A DNA stretch of 64,000 bases from Congeria kusceri (GCA_027627225.1 CM051029.1:15707956-15771955); one strand, 5' to 3'; shown: positions 42,201 to 44,594, numbered from the stretch's first letter. Numbers and translations are program-made. The notes: generated by a model from the sequence alone, not told the origin.

Positions 42201-44594
42201 TTTTTTATTTGATTTTTTCACTTAAATATAACTTATAAGTGAAACTTTTCTTTATAAGTGAAGATTTTCCTTAGGAGGATATGGGCCAGAGCACTCATTT
42301 GAAGTTTTCACTAAAATATAACTTAAGAATAACTTAAGACTCTTTTTTTTTTATAAATATAGCCCCAGCCCAACGATACGACCATTCTTAAGCGTAATCT
42401 TAACTTAAATATTAAACCAATGGAAATTAAAGTGCAAATGTTACAAGCATTCTCATTGGTCAATATTTTAAGTTGAAACTAAGTTTGAGATTGAGAACTT
42501 TTGTAGTTGGCAGGGTTGTCATTATCAATGGAAATAAGCGATTTTTATCTGAAACTAAGCGATTGAGCCAGGGGTCTATGGGGCCCATTTGTGATATAAC
42601 CTTTTGCAATGTTTAATTTCCTGAAAAACAACAACCGATTTTCTCATGACTTTAAACGATGAATTATATCAGCAATCGGTTAATAATGACAACCCTTAGT
42701 CGTGGAGCCAGCTCTCACCTGCAGCGCCTCCACCATGGCCACCAGACACACGCCGTCACAGAGATCTGTCACCAGATTCCCTACCTTCCGACCGCTTAGC
42801 TGCGAATTGAATGTAAAGTTCCGCACTGAATTCTAGCCATAATAAATCTGATAAAAATCATATACAGTATTCTGCATGCAGATCAGATTTGTTTACAACT
42901 TTTTTAACAACTGAATTATCAAGTAGAAATAAATGAACAATACATTGTGCTGACAAACACTTGTTTAAAATGCATGGTAAAAAAAGAGATATATAATGCA
43001 TACAAGAAAATTGGTTGCTATGGTAACAATAGAGCAAATATTGACAGAGTTCATCAAACAGTTAAATTAATATTTCATATATAGCACTTTACAATTCCAT
43101 ACATTTTGAAATAATTCTAACATGACACGCAGAGTTTTCTATAGACAAAGAACAAAATTCACCGTTGTTAAACTACCAATAAAAAACCTGAAAAAATAGT
43201 TCCGAAACTGTAAAATATAGTTTGCATTGTAATTGCCGAAAATGTTGTCAGGTCATGTTAGAATCGAAATAATTTTTGCATTATCATTGTTCATAGGCTA
43301 ATAAACACTGCTCTCATGGTTTAATTCATACGTTCATCATTGTTCATAGGCTAATAAACACCGCTCTCGTGGTTTAATTCATACGTTCAGATCTCCAAAT
43401 CGTTGTTTAATAGCTGACAAACGACTCTAAATCAAAAATAACTTCTTAAACAACATCGGCATTGTCTAAGGAAGACTCGTATACTTTAATCACAATTACT
43501 CGGAACTGCTGTATTATGAACGTCATCGGTATTTAATTTTAAGCGTTAGTCGTCAAACCCTTCTGAGTGATCTCCCCTGAACTAGTAAATGTTACAAAAC
43601 AGGGGAGATAATTGTGTGAAGTATAACAGCATTTTTAAATGATTGGATTTCAGATCTTGAACGACATAGCCAATTTAGTAATTAACCTGAACAAATTAGT
43701 ACTAAGATTGACTGTGCGTTAATTAAAAAAAACTGTAAGTTTCAAATGTGAATTGGCAGAATTGTATGGAAGAATCCTAGTGCAACAGTCTATATTATTT
43801 TGTATTCCATTATCTCATAATTTGGTGATAGTAAGCCCTAATTAGGAAATACTAAGTCCTATTTAGGACACAGTATCTCCTAATTATGATAAACTAACTC
43901 CTAATCAGGAGATACTAAGTCCTAATTAGGAGATACTAAGTTTTAAATAGGAGATAATATCTCCTAAATAGGAGATAGAATCTCCTAGTTACAATATAAT
44001 AAGTCCTAATTAGGAGATACTAAGTCATTATTAGGAGAAACTTAGTCCTAATTAGGAAAAAATAAGTCCTAATTAGGAAATAGTATCTCCTAATTAGGCG
44101 ATACTTAGTCCTGTGTATGCGACACTAAGCAATAATTAGGAGATACTAAGTCCTAATTAGGAATGTATATTGTAATTATGACTTAGTATCTCCTAATTAA
44201 GACTTAGTATCTCCTAATTAGGACTTAGTATCTCCTAATTAGGACTAACTTTCTCCTAATTAGGACTTATCATCTCGTAATTAAGAGATACTATCCCCTA
44301 ATTAGGACTTAGTATCTCCTAATCAGAACTTAACATATCCCGATTAGGACTTAGTATCTCCTTCTTAGGACTAACTATCTCCTAATTAAGAGATAATTGT
44401 ATACAAAAATAATATAGACTGTGGCAGTAGGACGCTTCCATAGAATTGTCATCCATAGGGACACGCTCGCCGTTCGATGTGCATTGCCATAACTCAATAT
44501 TTTTTTTATTTATTTACTCATGCATTACTTTCAGCTGTTCATTGCACCAGTTACGGAACGTGGTCTCCTGAATTCGTATCCACTGCTCGTCCAT
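131..44594 (-). CDS. jbug: Jitterbug-type filamin: three CH domains plus filamin Ig repeats (19 exons, 3' end beyond window)
   Basis: Nineteen exons join in phase into 863 codons plus one base with no stop. CH1 (about 3-114) shows 'TFRNWCNEQLK' and 'KLVNV-GGDDIVNGN'; CH2 (about 121-218) has 'NFTTDWNDG' and 'SSMTYLSYF'; CH3 (about 222-319) has 'NLTTDWNDG' and 'LTMMSYLSKF'. Filamin Ig repeats follow at about 327-414, 415-509, 510-599, 600-690 and 691-790; a sixth begins near 791. They carry family marks such as 'TPEVTGSYEV', 'GSPV' and 'AGPG'. Filamins crosslink F-actin through their N-terminal CH domains and scaffold partners through Ig repeats in the cytoplasm. Standard filamins have two CH domains; three match Drosophila Jitterbug, so that orthology is inferred. 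The ATG at 44594 has purine at -3, G at +4, and an in-frame TGA 36 bases upstream (44628-44630). The C-terminus lies left of position 1. Splice junctions were set by eye from GT-AG signals and phase. Confidence 0.93.
333..570. mobile_element. Dimeric inverted-repeat element, 'GGATTAGCCTGTGCAG' family, copy 1
   Basis: Two palindromic modules around 'AGCCTGTGCA' are joined by a centre containing 'TTTAGAAGAGACTT', with outer TIRs of the type GMGGCRCATCGTGGGAAAACC. It lies in intron 18. The symmetric structure suggests a MITE-like non-autonomous element; no coding capacity is seen. Confidence 0.75.
810..995 (-). CDS. jbug: Filamin exon 18 (end of repeat 5, start of repeat 6)
   Basis: It encodes 'DHYIHLYWSSVPLDKSPI' (final strands of repeat 5), then 'VLIVGEGAQLARATVPTEF' and 'DGKKAGP' of repeat 6. 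Acceptor ttcag|GCGAC, donor CCAG|GTTTGT, phase 1 to 1. Confidence 0.94.
1323..1427 (-). CDS. jbug: Filamin exon 17 (Ig repeat 5)
   Basis: It encodes 'TFSAEVLSPDGRLPVNI' and 'EPGHVQVGFTAKVEG', the central strands of repeat 5. Acceptor gccag|GTACG, donor GAAG|GTAGGT, phase 1 to 1. Confidence 0.94.
1521..1779. mobile_element. Dimeric inverted-repeat element, copy 2
   Basis: Full-length copy in intron 16, from 'gaggcacatcgtgggaaaac' to 'gttttccacgacacacc'. Both palindromic modules and the central segment are present. Confidence 0.8.
1845..1925 (-). repeat. Degenerate tRNA-like SINE head
   Basis: The minus strand has an A-box-like 'TAGCACACTTTGTTAG' and a B-box-like 'GTGAGTTCAATATCC'. It is too degenerate to be a functional tRNA. 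Confidence 0.35.
2085..2575. mobile_element. AGGTCA-rich mollusc-type repeat with internal duplication and terminal hairpin
   Basis: A ~145-bp segment beginning 'taggtcaaggtcaagg' occurs twice in tandem (about 2193-2335 and 2360-2505). The right end is a short hairpin, 'GCCTCCAGCATC' paired with 'GATGCAGGCGGC'. Confidence 0.55.
2626..2772 (-). CDS. jbug: Filamin exon 16 (Ig repeats 4-5)
   Basis: It encodes 'SPFHPHITDRSKVVLMDDLM' and 'LALDCDTETILNFNTKDAGP', the 'GSPF' linker and first half of repeat 5. Acceptor ttcag|GCAGT, donor CCTG|GTATGT, phase 1 to 1. Diverged copies of its 5' edge fill the neighbouring 850 bp of intron. Confidence 0.93.
2773..3600 (-). repeat. Minisatellite built from the 5' edge and acceptor of filamin exon 16
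   Basis: About 14 diverged copies, spaced roughly 45-70 bp apart, each carry 'gTAG|GCAGTCCATTTCACC' (minus strand) or a mutated form, i.e. the exon 16 acceptor and first codons. Some copies still encode 'GSPFHSHIMDHSK', against 'GSPFHPHITDRSK' in the exon. Confidence 0.85.
3601..4388. other. Intron 15, AT-rich stretch with no recognised feature
   Basis: Nothing but AT-rich single-copy-looking sequence is seen. A B-box-like 'GTATGTTTGATCCC' on the minus strand near 4355-4370 may be a SINE remnant. Confidence 0.4.
4389..4655. mobile_element. MITE with 'CACAAAGCATCTTAAG' termini, copy 1
   Basis: The left end 'cacaaagcatcttaagtt' and right end 'acttaagatgctttgtgg' are inverted repeats about 250 bp apart. 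A related copy lies at 22836-23100. Confidence 0.7.
4715..5035. mobile_element. TIR element with 'AAATGTTTGTTTCAGGTAAC' ends
   Basis: The left end 'gtttgtttcaggtaaccc' and right end 'gttacctgaaacaaac' are perfect inverted repeats enclosing about 280 bp with poly-A-rich 'ctacctacc' motifs. A half-copy occurs at 32600-32665. Confidence 0.7.
5036..5745. other. Intron 15, no gene seen
   Basis: The start (5040-5115) shares 'ttttggaatctgtgacaa' with an inverted copy near 32880-32920 and is the edge of another dispersed repeat. Nothing else is recognised. Confidence 0.4.
5749..5862. repeat. Near-perfect hairpin (foldback), ~45-bp arms
   Basis: 'TTTTCCCTAATGAAGGGAGT' begins the left arm and its complement ends the right arm, with an 18-nt loop. 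It belongs to the family seen in larger form at 23210-24450 and 47375-47665 ('GGGGAGCGG' / 'AATATTGA-AGGTGCAT' ends). Confidence 0.8.
6533..7031. mobile_element. ~500-bp MITE with perfect 16-bp TIR ACTGAACTCCAGATGG
   Basis: 'ACTGAACTCCAGATGG' at 6533-6548 is exactly complementary to 'CCATCTGGAGTTCAGT' at 7016-7031. The interior is AT-rich and non-coding. Confidence 0.7.
7135..7950. repeat. 25-bp minisatellite (GACTTAGACTCAAGAATCAAGAATA)n
   Basis: About 30 imperfect copies of a ~25-bp unit, 'gacttagactcaagaatc' plus 'aagaata', lie in intron 15. They are directly followed by a dimeric inverted element at 7959. Confidence 0.9.
7959..8221. mobile_element. Dimeric inverted-repeat element, copy 3 (full length)
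   Basis: TIRs 'GAGGCGCATCGTGGGAAAAC' and 'GTTTTACCACGACGCGCCTC' enclose the two 'AGCCTGTGC' palindromes. This is the best preserved copy in the window. Confidence 0.85.
8385..8543. mobile_element. Dimeric inverted-repeat element, copy 4 (partial)
   Basis: It begins inside the first palindrome ('ctggattagcctgtgcag') and ends 'acccggtctacccaag'. One module and the left TIR are missing. Confidence 0.65.
8545..9270. other. Intron 15, AT-rich, no feature
   Basis: No open frame, repeat or RNA signal is recognised in this AT-rich stretch. Confidence 0.4.
9278..9923. mobile_element. pogo/Tigger-like non-autonomous DNA element, 646 bp, TA target duplication
   Basis: The TIRs begin CAGTAGAWTCC and run for 23 bp with two mismatches ('CTTAATTGAAT' inside). 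A TA dinucleotide flanks both ends (9276-9277, 9924-9925). CAGT ends with a TA duplication are typical of the Tc1/mariner-pogo superfamily. No transposase frame remains. Confidence 0.8.
10203..10331 (-). CDS. jbug: Filamin exon 15 (Ig repeat 4)
   Basis: It encodes 'TDGSPVECLWKQI' and 'VYEFTYRPMSAGMYNISVLW', the 'Y.P...G.Y...V.W' strands of repeat 4. Acceptor cttgcag|CGACC, donor CCTG|GTAAGT, phase 1 to 1. Its first ~50 nt with the acceptor are tandemly repeated upstream (10332-10682). Confidence 0.94.
10332..10682 (-). repeat. 100-bp tandem repeat duplicating the exon 15 acceptor and exon start
   Basis: Including the real exon edge there are four copies at exactly 100-bp spacing (landmark 'gtctggagtgatctgctt' at 10282, 10382, 10482, 10582). 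Each has an intact 'cttcttgcag|CGACCGATGG' acceptor. The copies are almost identical, so the duplications are recent. Confidence 0.95.
10690..12030. other. Intron 14, mostly featureless
   Basis: A fragment at 11266-11345 matches the 'gtgaccttgacc...ccatatgcaatc' repeat unit of 36.7-37.8 kb. Nothing else is recognised. Confidence 0.4.
12035..12112 (+). repeat. tRNA-derived SINE head or tRNA pseudogene (anticodon-loop CTCGCAA)
   Basis: It has an A-box-like 'TAGCCTAGTGGATGGC', a paired anticodon stem around CTCGCAA, and B box 'GGGCTCGATTCCC' followed by a T-run. The acceptor stem does not pair well, so this is probably a SINE remnant and not a working tRNA. Confidence 0.5.
12120..13560. other. 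Intron 14, AT-rich, no feature
   Basis: No coding, RNA or repeat structure is recognised. Confidence 0.4.
13569..13712 (-). CDS. jbug: Filamin exon 14 (Ig repeats 3-4)
   Basis: It encodes 'SPVRVAVQDPSQVSVTGEGI' and 'CSFKVNASGVGGNVKVDVT', the linker and first half of repeat 4 with the 'V.G.G...G....F.V....G.G' pattern. Acceptor ccgcag|GGTCG, donor ACAG|GTCGGT, phase 1 to 1. Confidence 0.95.
14003..14297 (-). mobile_element. tRNA-derived SINE with Meta-type core, copy 1
   Basis: On the minus strand a tRNA-like head ('GGCTAGCTCAGTTGGTAGAG', B box 'GAGTTCGAACCCC', anticodon loop CTGAAAA) is followed by a core with 'CATTCTCCCCCTACCTCTGA' and a tail 'aaaacggcgaaaaatcc'. Assignment to bivalve MetaSINEs is from memory. 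Confidence 0.8.
14298..15010. other. Intron 13, AT-rich, no clear feature
   Basis: AT-rich sequence with no recognised gene or repeat. The right part (from about 14870) may be the degraded arm of the foldback at 15020. Confidence 0.35.
15020..15120. mobile_element. Foldback element with 'TTCACTC...CACTCGTGAAAA' centre, copy 1
   Basis: It shares the centre 'gattcactcctgcgccactc' and right arm 'aaaattgatattctaccgaa' with the copy at 45.2 kb. Confidence 0.6.
15337..15516 (-). CDS. jbug: Filamin exon 13 (Ig repeat 3)
   Basis: It encodes 'NYKAAGEGEVKVTVTC' and 'IMFTPEVTGSYEVRAWF', an almost textbook filamin repeat ('.AGEG.V.V', 'F.P...G.Y.V...F'). Acceptor ctcag|TCAAC, donor AGAG|GTATGA, phase 1 to 1. 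Confidence 0.95.
15595..15936. mobile_element. 342-bp TIR element with TAA target duplication (Harbinger-like)
   Basis: TIRs GGCCAACAAAAAATAATT and AATTATTTTTTCTTGGCC are flanked by TAA on both sides (15592-15594, 15937-15939). A 3-bp TWA duplication is characteristic of PIF/Harbinger elements. The host sequence on each side carries related 'agtaaacagt...gtagaggta' segments, an older local duplication. Confidence 0.7.
16033..16690. mobile_element. ~650-bp element with ~50-bp TIRs
   Basis: The left end 'gtgcgaaaacattgacctga' is complementary to the right end 'tcaggtcaatgttttcgcac', with outer 'gaaactattgtt' / 'aacagtttcatgctcaa'. Related solo ends lie at 19459-19533 and 27190-27225. Confidence 0.7.
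16785..16882. mobile_element. Dimeric inverted-repeat element, half copy
   Basis: Only one module ('ctgcacaggctgatccagga') and the right TIR are present. Confidence 0.65.
17027..17215 (+). mobile_element. tRNA-derived SINE, second family, copy 1
   Basis: The head has 'GTGCAGTGGATATGATGTCC' and B box 'GGGTTCGATCCCC'. The body has 'accaagtactggttcttccc' and the tail 'atcgagcttaaataaata'. Other copies lie at 19045 (minus) and 46236 (plus). Confidence 0.75.
17220..18400. other. Intron 12, AT-rich, no feature
   Basis: No coding or repeat signal is recognised. Confidence 0.4.
18418..18700 (-). mobile_element. tRNA-derived SINE with Meta-type core, copy 2 (head truncated)
   Basis: It has the same tail and core as the copy at 14003 ('gtcgccgtttttaagagtat', 'aggtagggggagaatggcc') and B box 'GAGTTCGAACCCC'. 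The 5' part of the tRNA head is lost where a simple repeat starts. Confidence 0.75.
18700..18862. repeat. ~10-bp simple tandem repeat (ATTAAAACTS)n
   Basis: About 15 units of 'attaaaactga' / 'attaaaactca' directly abut the truncated SINE. Confidence 0.85.
19045..19226 (-). mobile_element. tRNA-derived SINE, second family, copy 2
   Basis: The minus strand reads head 'GTGTAATGGATATGGTGTCG', B box 'GAGTTTGATCCC' and tail 'gcgatcgagct'. It ends only ~43 bp downstream of the exon 12 donor. Confidence 0.75.
19270..19407 (-). CDS. jbug: Filamin exon 12 (end of repeat 2, start of repeat 3)
   Basis: It encodes 'VWVLRVYFGEEEVQGSPLHL', the final strands of a filamin repeat, then the next repeat to 'DLLMFK'. 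Acceptor ttctag|GTGTC, donor AAAG|GTATAG, phase 1 to 1. It sits between a SINE 43 bp past the donor and a small foldback 52 bp before the acceptor. Confidence 0.93.
19459..19533. repeat. Small foldback upstream of exon 12
   Basis: 'CATGAAACTGTTGTATCTG' and 'AGATACAACAGTTTAACACT' form a hairpin of ~25-bp arms. The arms match the outer TIR of the 16033 element. Confidence 0.7.
19535..20425. repeat. Intron 11 segment with dispersed mollusc-type repeats
   Basis: Two related ~120-bp pieces (about 19965-20090 and 20095-20220, sharing 'atattatgcccacaaacatt') are followed by 'gaccgacagacagactgatc' and 'gggggcatcatt', the end of the repeat type also seen at 37.9 kb. Confidence 0.5.
20430..20650. repeat. 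Dispersed repeat edge ('caagagctatctcaggacag')
   Basis: The segment starts with 'acaagagctatctcaggac' and ends near 'acgccaacgccgacaaatgg', the usual edges of a mollusc repeat also seen near 52.4 and 54.3 kb. Assignment is by motif only. Confidence 0.4.
20990..21226. repeat. 30-bp minisatellite (ACCACTGACCACAAAATCTCACCCTTACAA)n
   Basis: About eight near-identical copies of a 30-bp unit ('accactgaccacaaaatc...'). Confidence 0.9.
21243..21655. mobile_element. ~410-bp element with CCTTCTCGAA termini and 'GTGTATTTAATRCGCAT' interior
   Basis: Ends 'cccttctcgaaaa' and 'ttattcgagaaggg' are inverted. Next to them 'ccgtattggcaccgtatttt' and 'atatggtgccaataccgc' are also inverted. The interior is made of short palindromic 'aagtgcatttaaagtgtatt' motifs in both orientations. 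Confidence 0.7.
21860..22648. repeat. 41-bp minisatellite (GAATATATTCATTGACGAAAA...)n
   Basis: About 19 copies of a ~41-bp unit combining 'gaatatattcattgacgaaa' and 'atgtgaacatgtaacaagct'. Sub-periodicity is hinted at by the recurring 'tgagtatattaattgaagaa' variant at 21990 and 22196. Confidence 0.9.
22836..23100. mobile_element. MITE with 'CAGAAACATCTTAAG' termini
   Basis: The left end 'ccagaaacatcttaagtg' and right end 'gataagatgtttctgg' are inverted repeats. It is related to the copy at 4389. Confidence 0.65.
23210..24450. mobile_element. Foldback-type element split by a nested pogo-like insertion
   Basis: The outer element ends 'gggtgggagcggcgggctga' and 'aatattgacaggtgcattgg' match the 47375-47665 element. 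Between about 23268 and 24200 is a nested piece starting 'ccaaaaccccgctttacgac' and ending 'cggatttttactgtaattt', which looks like pogo-type termini. Confidence 0.6.
23845..24137. repeat. 42-48-bp minisatellite inside the nested element
   Basis: Seven copies of 'acctcaataatatgaccacc' + 'ccgtacacagacgta...'. 'ATATGACCACCCCG' resembles the terminal 'TTACGACCACC' of the host element, so the array probably grew from its own end. Confidence 0.85.
24517..24646 (-). CDS. jbug: Filamin exon 11 (Ig repeat 2)
   Basis: It encodes 'VDISGSGRGEVLIECISPTG' and on to 'VTAVIQPKEVG', with the '.G.G.V...I..P.G' core of filamin repeats. Acceptor gtag|GTGGAC, donor GTGG|GTGAGT, phase 0 to 1. Confidence 0.92.
24827..25091. 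mobile_element. Dimeric inverted-repeat element, copy 5 (full length)
   Basis: 'GAGGCGTGTCATGGGGAAAC' to 'GTTTTCCAACGACACGCCTC', with both palindromic modules. It lies in intron 10. Confidence 0.82.
25560..26460. repeat. Diverged ~280-400-bp tandem triplication in intron 10
   Basis: Three related blocks share 'cctattttttaagactgttt' (26026, 26304; weaker at 25655) and 'aatctgtcgtttggaacaaa' (25720, 26095, 26365). No coding potential is seen. Confidence 0.6.
26730..27186. mobile_element. TIR element with tRNA-like interior, copy 1 (left end degraded)
   Basis: The right end 'gatgacacagtccattta' and the internal tRNA-like block 'gggtatcaaactcatgacct' / 'ttaacaaattgagctatatt' match the better copy at 38959-39470. 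It lies just past the exon 10 donor. Confidence 0.65.
27238..27369 (-). CDS. jbug: Filamin exon 10 (end of repeat 1, start of repeat 2)
   Basis: It encodes residues 399-442, 'LTVSYEDTIIKGCPIEF' (last strand of a filamin repeat) and 'MKMGEMYEVK'. Acceptor tatag|TTG, donor AAG|GTAAGAC, phase 0 to 0. Confidence 0.9.
27494..27860. mobile_element. MITE 'TTAAAGCCACAGTCCATA' family, copy 1
   Basis: It is an inverted copy of 31281-31625: the segments 'aataattcaatacatcttaa' and 'tggaatatacactaatgtac' correspond to 'ttaagatgtattaaattata' and 'gtacattatcgtatattcca' there. Confidence 0.65.
28375..28475 (-). repeat. Degenerate tRNA-like segment
   Basis: The minus strand carries 'GTGTAGTGGAACAGATGCC' and B-box-like 'GGAGTTCGAGTCTTGGCG'. 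Pairing is incomplete; this is a SINE head or tRNA relic. Confidence 0.4.
28500..29250. other. Intron 9, AT-rich, no feature
   Basis: Nothing beyond AT-rich sequence is recognised. Confidence 0.4.
29255..29640. mobile_element. Foldback element, copy 2, with ~48-bp arms containing GATAACGCGTTATATCATCA
   Basis: Arms at about 29486-29535 and 29571-29618 are complementary ('GTGTGATAACGCGTTATATC'). The loop holds 'ttcactcgcgcaagcactca'. The left shoulder 'aatgaaacggacc' ... 'tgacgtcatgacgtta' is shared with the copy at 45.05-45.3 kb. Confidence 0.8.
29641..30340. other. Intron 9, no recognised feature
   Basis: A short 'aataattagtagtagtag' run is present near 29740. Nothing else is seen. Confidence 0.4.
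30345..30500 (-). CDS. jbug: Filamin exon 9 (Ig repeat 1)
   Basis: It encodes residues 347-398 ('AEFQIIKVEESV', 'VKVQLGC', 'CSFIPSVTGDYK'). The last part is the conserved 'F.P...G.Y' strand pair of filamin repeats. Acceptor attccag|GCA, donor AAG|GTAGAA, phase 0 to 0. Its 5' edge is duplicated upstream at 30601-30650. Confidence 0.9.
30601..30650 (-). repeat. Duplicate of the exon 9 acceptor and 5' edge in intron 8
   Basis: On the minus strand 'ttgcag|CAGAGTTTCAAATA' plus 'ATCAAAGTTGAAGTGAGTGT' repeats the exon 9 start, about 145 bp upstream of the real one. It is out of frame by loss of one base at the junction. Confidence 0.88.
30987..31174 (-). CDS. jbug: Filamin exon 8 (end of CH3, linker to first Ig repeat)
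   Basis: It encodes residues 285-346. 'LTMMSYLSKF' closes CH3 in the way 'VMTYLSQF' closes filamin CH2. The remainder ('QPRKGKAERLQIRF' to 'VGAQ') leads into the first filamin repeat. Acceptor ttcag|GTATAG, donor CAG|GTGAGG, phase 1 to 0. Confidence 0.93.
31281..31625. mobile_element. MITE 'TTAAAGAAGCAGTCCAGAA' family, copy 2
   Basis: Ends 'ttaaagaagcagtccagaa' and 'tatggactgaggctttaa' are imperfect inverted repeats. An inverted relative is at 27494. Confidence 0.65.
32233..32344 (-). CDS. jbug: Filamin exon 7 (CH3)
   Basis: It encodes 'TDWNDGYFLCAIVVSLGGQI' and 'PDWPNLDRTKAVENCQK', the second and third CH helices of the extra (third) CH domain. It parallels exons 4-5 of CH2, showing that CH3 arose as a CH2-like copy. 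Acceptor ttccag|ACG, donor AAAG|GTAGAA, phase 0 to 1. Confidence 0.93.
32395..32500. repeat. GAT/GAA trinucleotide microsatellite
   Basis: An impure (GAT)n/(GAA)n tract starts about 50 bp beyond the exon 7 acceptor on the intron side. Confidence 0.9.
32585..32935. mobile_element. Remnants of the 4715-5110 element pair
   Basis: 'gtaaccttaaacaaacattt' and 'gacctgttcacggattgacg' / 'cagattccaaaaataaaag' mirror the sequences at 4720-5100 in inverted order. Confidence 0.5.
33131..33197. mobile_element. Dimeric inverted-repeat element, terminal fragment
   Basis: Only 'gatgcacaggctgatccggg' and the right TIR 'ctcccacgacacgcc' remain. Confidence 0.6.
33693..33765 (+). repeat. tRNA-like segment (degenerate)
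   Basis: 'GCCAGAGTGGTTAAGACGTT' resembles a Leu/Ser-type D arm, followed by 'CCTTTTAATCC' and a G-rich arm, then a T-run. No proper B box or acceptor stem is present, so it is a relic. Confidence 0.35.
33915..34128 (-). CDS. jbug: Filamin exon 6 (end of CH2, start of CH3)
   Basis: It encodes residues 176-246. The CH2 end is visible as 'NVPRVISPEDFANSALDELS' followed by 'SMTYLSYF'. After a few residues a new CH domain starts ('YYHTLNWACKQL', 'TNITNLT'), so CH3 begins inside this exon. Acceptor tgcag|G, donor ACG|GTAATC, phase 2 to 0. Confidence 0.93.
34297..34480. repeat. ~41-52-bp tandem repeat in intron 5
   Basis: Four to five copies of 'atagttactcatcaaaccta' + 'ctcagagttatgcagatttg'. Confidence 0.85.
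34488..34560 (-). repeat. Duplicate of the exon 5 3' edge and donor in intron 5
   Basis: On the minus strand 'AACTCCGTAGTGAGGGCAG|G' + 'TATGTTGTGG' copies the exon 5 end and donor ('AACTCCGTAGTGAGGACAG|G' + 'TATGTGGAGG'). About 45 bp of adjoining intron is included. It lies ~180 bp downstream of the true donor. Confidence 0.88.
34722..34787 (-). CDS. jbug: Filamin exon 5 (CH2)
   Basis: A 66-nt exon encoding 'ALIDHIKPGASPDWRKLRSE', matching the CH2 'ALVD..APG..PDW..W' segment of filamins. Acceptor ttcag|TGC, donor GACAG|GTATGT, phase 2 to 2. Its last ~20 nt, donor and adjoining intron are duplicated at 34488-34560. Confidence 0.93.
34800..35520. other. Intron 4, AT-rich, no feature
   Basis: No repeat or gene signal is recognised. 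Confidence 0.4.
35529..35724 (-). CDS. jbug: Filamin exon 4 (end of CH1, linker, start of CH2)
   Basis: It encodes residues 89-152: the CH1 C-terminus 'GDDIVNGNTKIIFGLVWSLV', a short basic linker 'GKKSKAPPKK', then CH2 'DLDITNFTTDWNDGIAL'. This CH1-CH2 boundary is diagnostic of a filamin-type actin-binding domain. Acceptor ttcag|GTGGC; donor CTACA|GTAAAG; phase 1 to 2. Confidence 0.95.
35825..36328. mobile_element. TIR element with tRNA-like interior, copy 2
   Basis: 'aaatgcactatgtcaac' begins it and 'gatgccctagtcccttaaag' ends it. The internal 'gggtatcaaactcatgactt' / 'ctttaaccaactgcggtatc' is the tRNA-like block. Confidence 0.7.
36600..37965. mobile_element. Mollusc-type composite repeat with ~136-bp internal tandem units
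   Basis: It begins 'aaacaagagatgtttgtaaa' and ends 'tctatgaaggggggcataat'. The core is about eight copies of a ~136-bp unit containing 'aaccgtttttctatttttag', 'gtgaccttgaccccacccac' and 'gcaatcccaagcgaggtctc'. Most units carry TGACCTTGA. Confidence 0.8.
37970..38955. other. Intron 3, AT-rich, no feature
   Basis: No coding, RNA or repeat structure is recognised. Confidence 0.4.
38959..39470. mobile_element. TIR element with tRNA-like interior, copy 3 (best preserved, 512 bp)
   Basis: TIRs are TTTAAAGGGACWATGTCAM-CGA over ~22 bp with two mismatches (38959-38980, 39449-39470). Inside, minus strand 39133-39218 has an A box 'TAGCGCAGTTGG' and a B-box-like 'CAGTTTGATACC', as in tRNA promoters. 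Confidence 0.78.
39785..41247 (-). repeat. 45-bp minisatellite of the exon 3 donor edge (~32 copies)
   Basis: Each unit on the minus strand is the last 28 nt of exon 3 ('GATGACAATGTCAAACTGG' + 'TGAATGTTG') plus 17 nt of intron ('GTGAGCAGAAATGTAGA'). The array abuts the true donor at 41247 and is tightest nearest the exon, decaying toward 39785. Confidence 0.97.
41248..41362 (-). CDS. jbug: Filamin exon 3 (CH1)
   Basis: It encodes residues 50-87 plus one base, including 'KIQMLQNVSLALKAI' and 'DDNVKLVNV', the CH1 segment preceding 'IVNGN'. The donor G|GTGAGTAG abuts a 45-bp minisatellite whose unit is the last 28 nt of this exon plus 17 nt of intron. Phase 0 to 1. Confidence 0.93.
41455..41535. 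repeat. ~20-bp tandem repeat (CAATGGACCCGCCTACAGG)n
   Basis: Four copies of 'caatggacccgcctacagg' lie in intron 2. Confidence 0.85.
41950..42425. mobile_element. 'CTTAAGTTAAGAATAACTTA' repeats, degraded MITEs
   Basis: Two or three 'acttaag.taa..aataac' ends flanking 'tataaatatagccccagcc' resemble the MITE family at 4389 and 22836. Boundaries are unclear. Confidence 0.45.
42719..42799 (-). CDS. jbug: Filamin exon 2 (CH1)
   Basis: It encodes residues 23-49 including 'VGNLVTDLCDGVCLVAMVEAL', the CH helix with the 'DL.DG..L..L.E.L' signature. Acceptor is cgcag|CTAAG and donor is CAG|GTGAGA, phase 0 to 0. Confidence 0.93.
43275..43390. repeat. ~59-bp tandem duplication in intron 1
   Basis: 'cattgttcataggctaataa' + 'acaccgctctcgtggtttaa' occurs twice back to back with few differences. 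Confidence 0.85.
43837..44395. repeat. 21-bp array of CArG-type palindromes in filamin intron 1
   Basis: The unit is CCTAATTAGG + AGATACTAAGT. Thirteen perfect CC(A/T)6GG matches start at 43837, 43858, 43921, 43963, 44005, 44047, 44068, 44089, 44152, 44213, 44234, 44255 and 44297. All gaps but one are exact multiples of 21 bp; the exception is 61. The half right of about 44180 is in inverted orientation. The array starts ~290 bp downstream of the ATG. Confidence 0.9.
44529..44594 (-). CDS. jbug: Filamin exon 1 (start codon, CH1 N-terminus)
   Basis: The exon encodes residues 1-22, beginning MDEQWIRIQETTFRNW, which aligns with the first helix of filamin/spectrin CH1 domains ('W..IQ..TF..WCN'). 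It ends at AAA|GTAATG in phase 0. Upstream in-frame TGA and TAG codons make this ATG the likely initiator. Confidence 0.9.
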
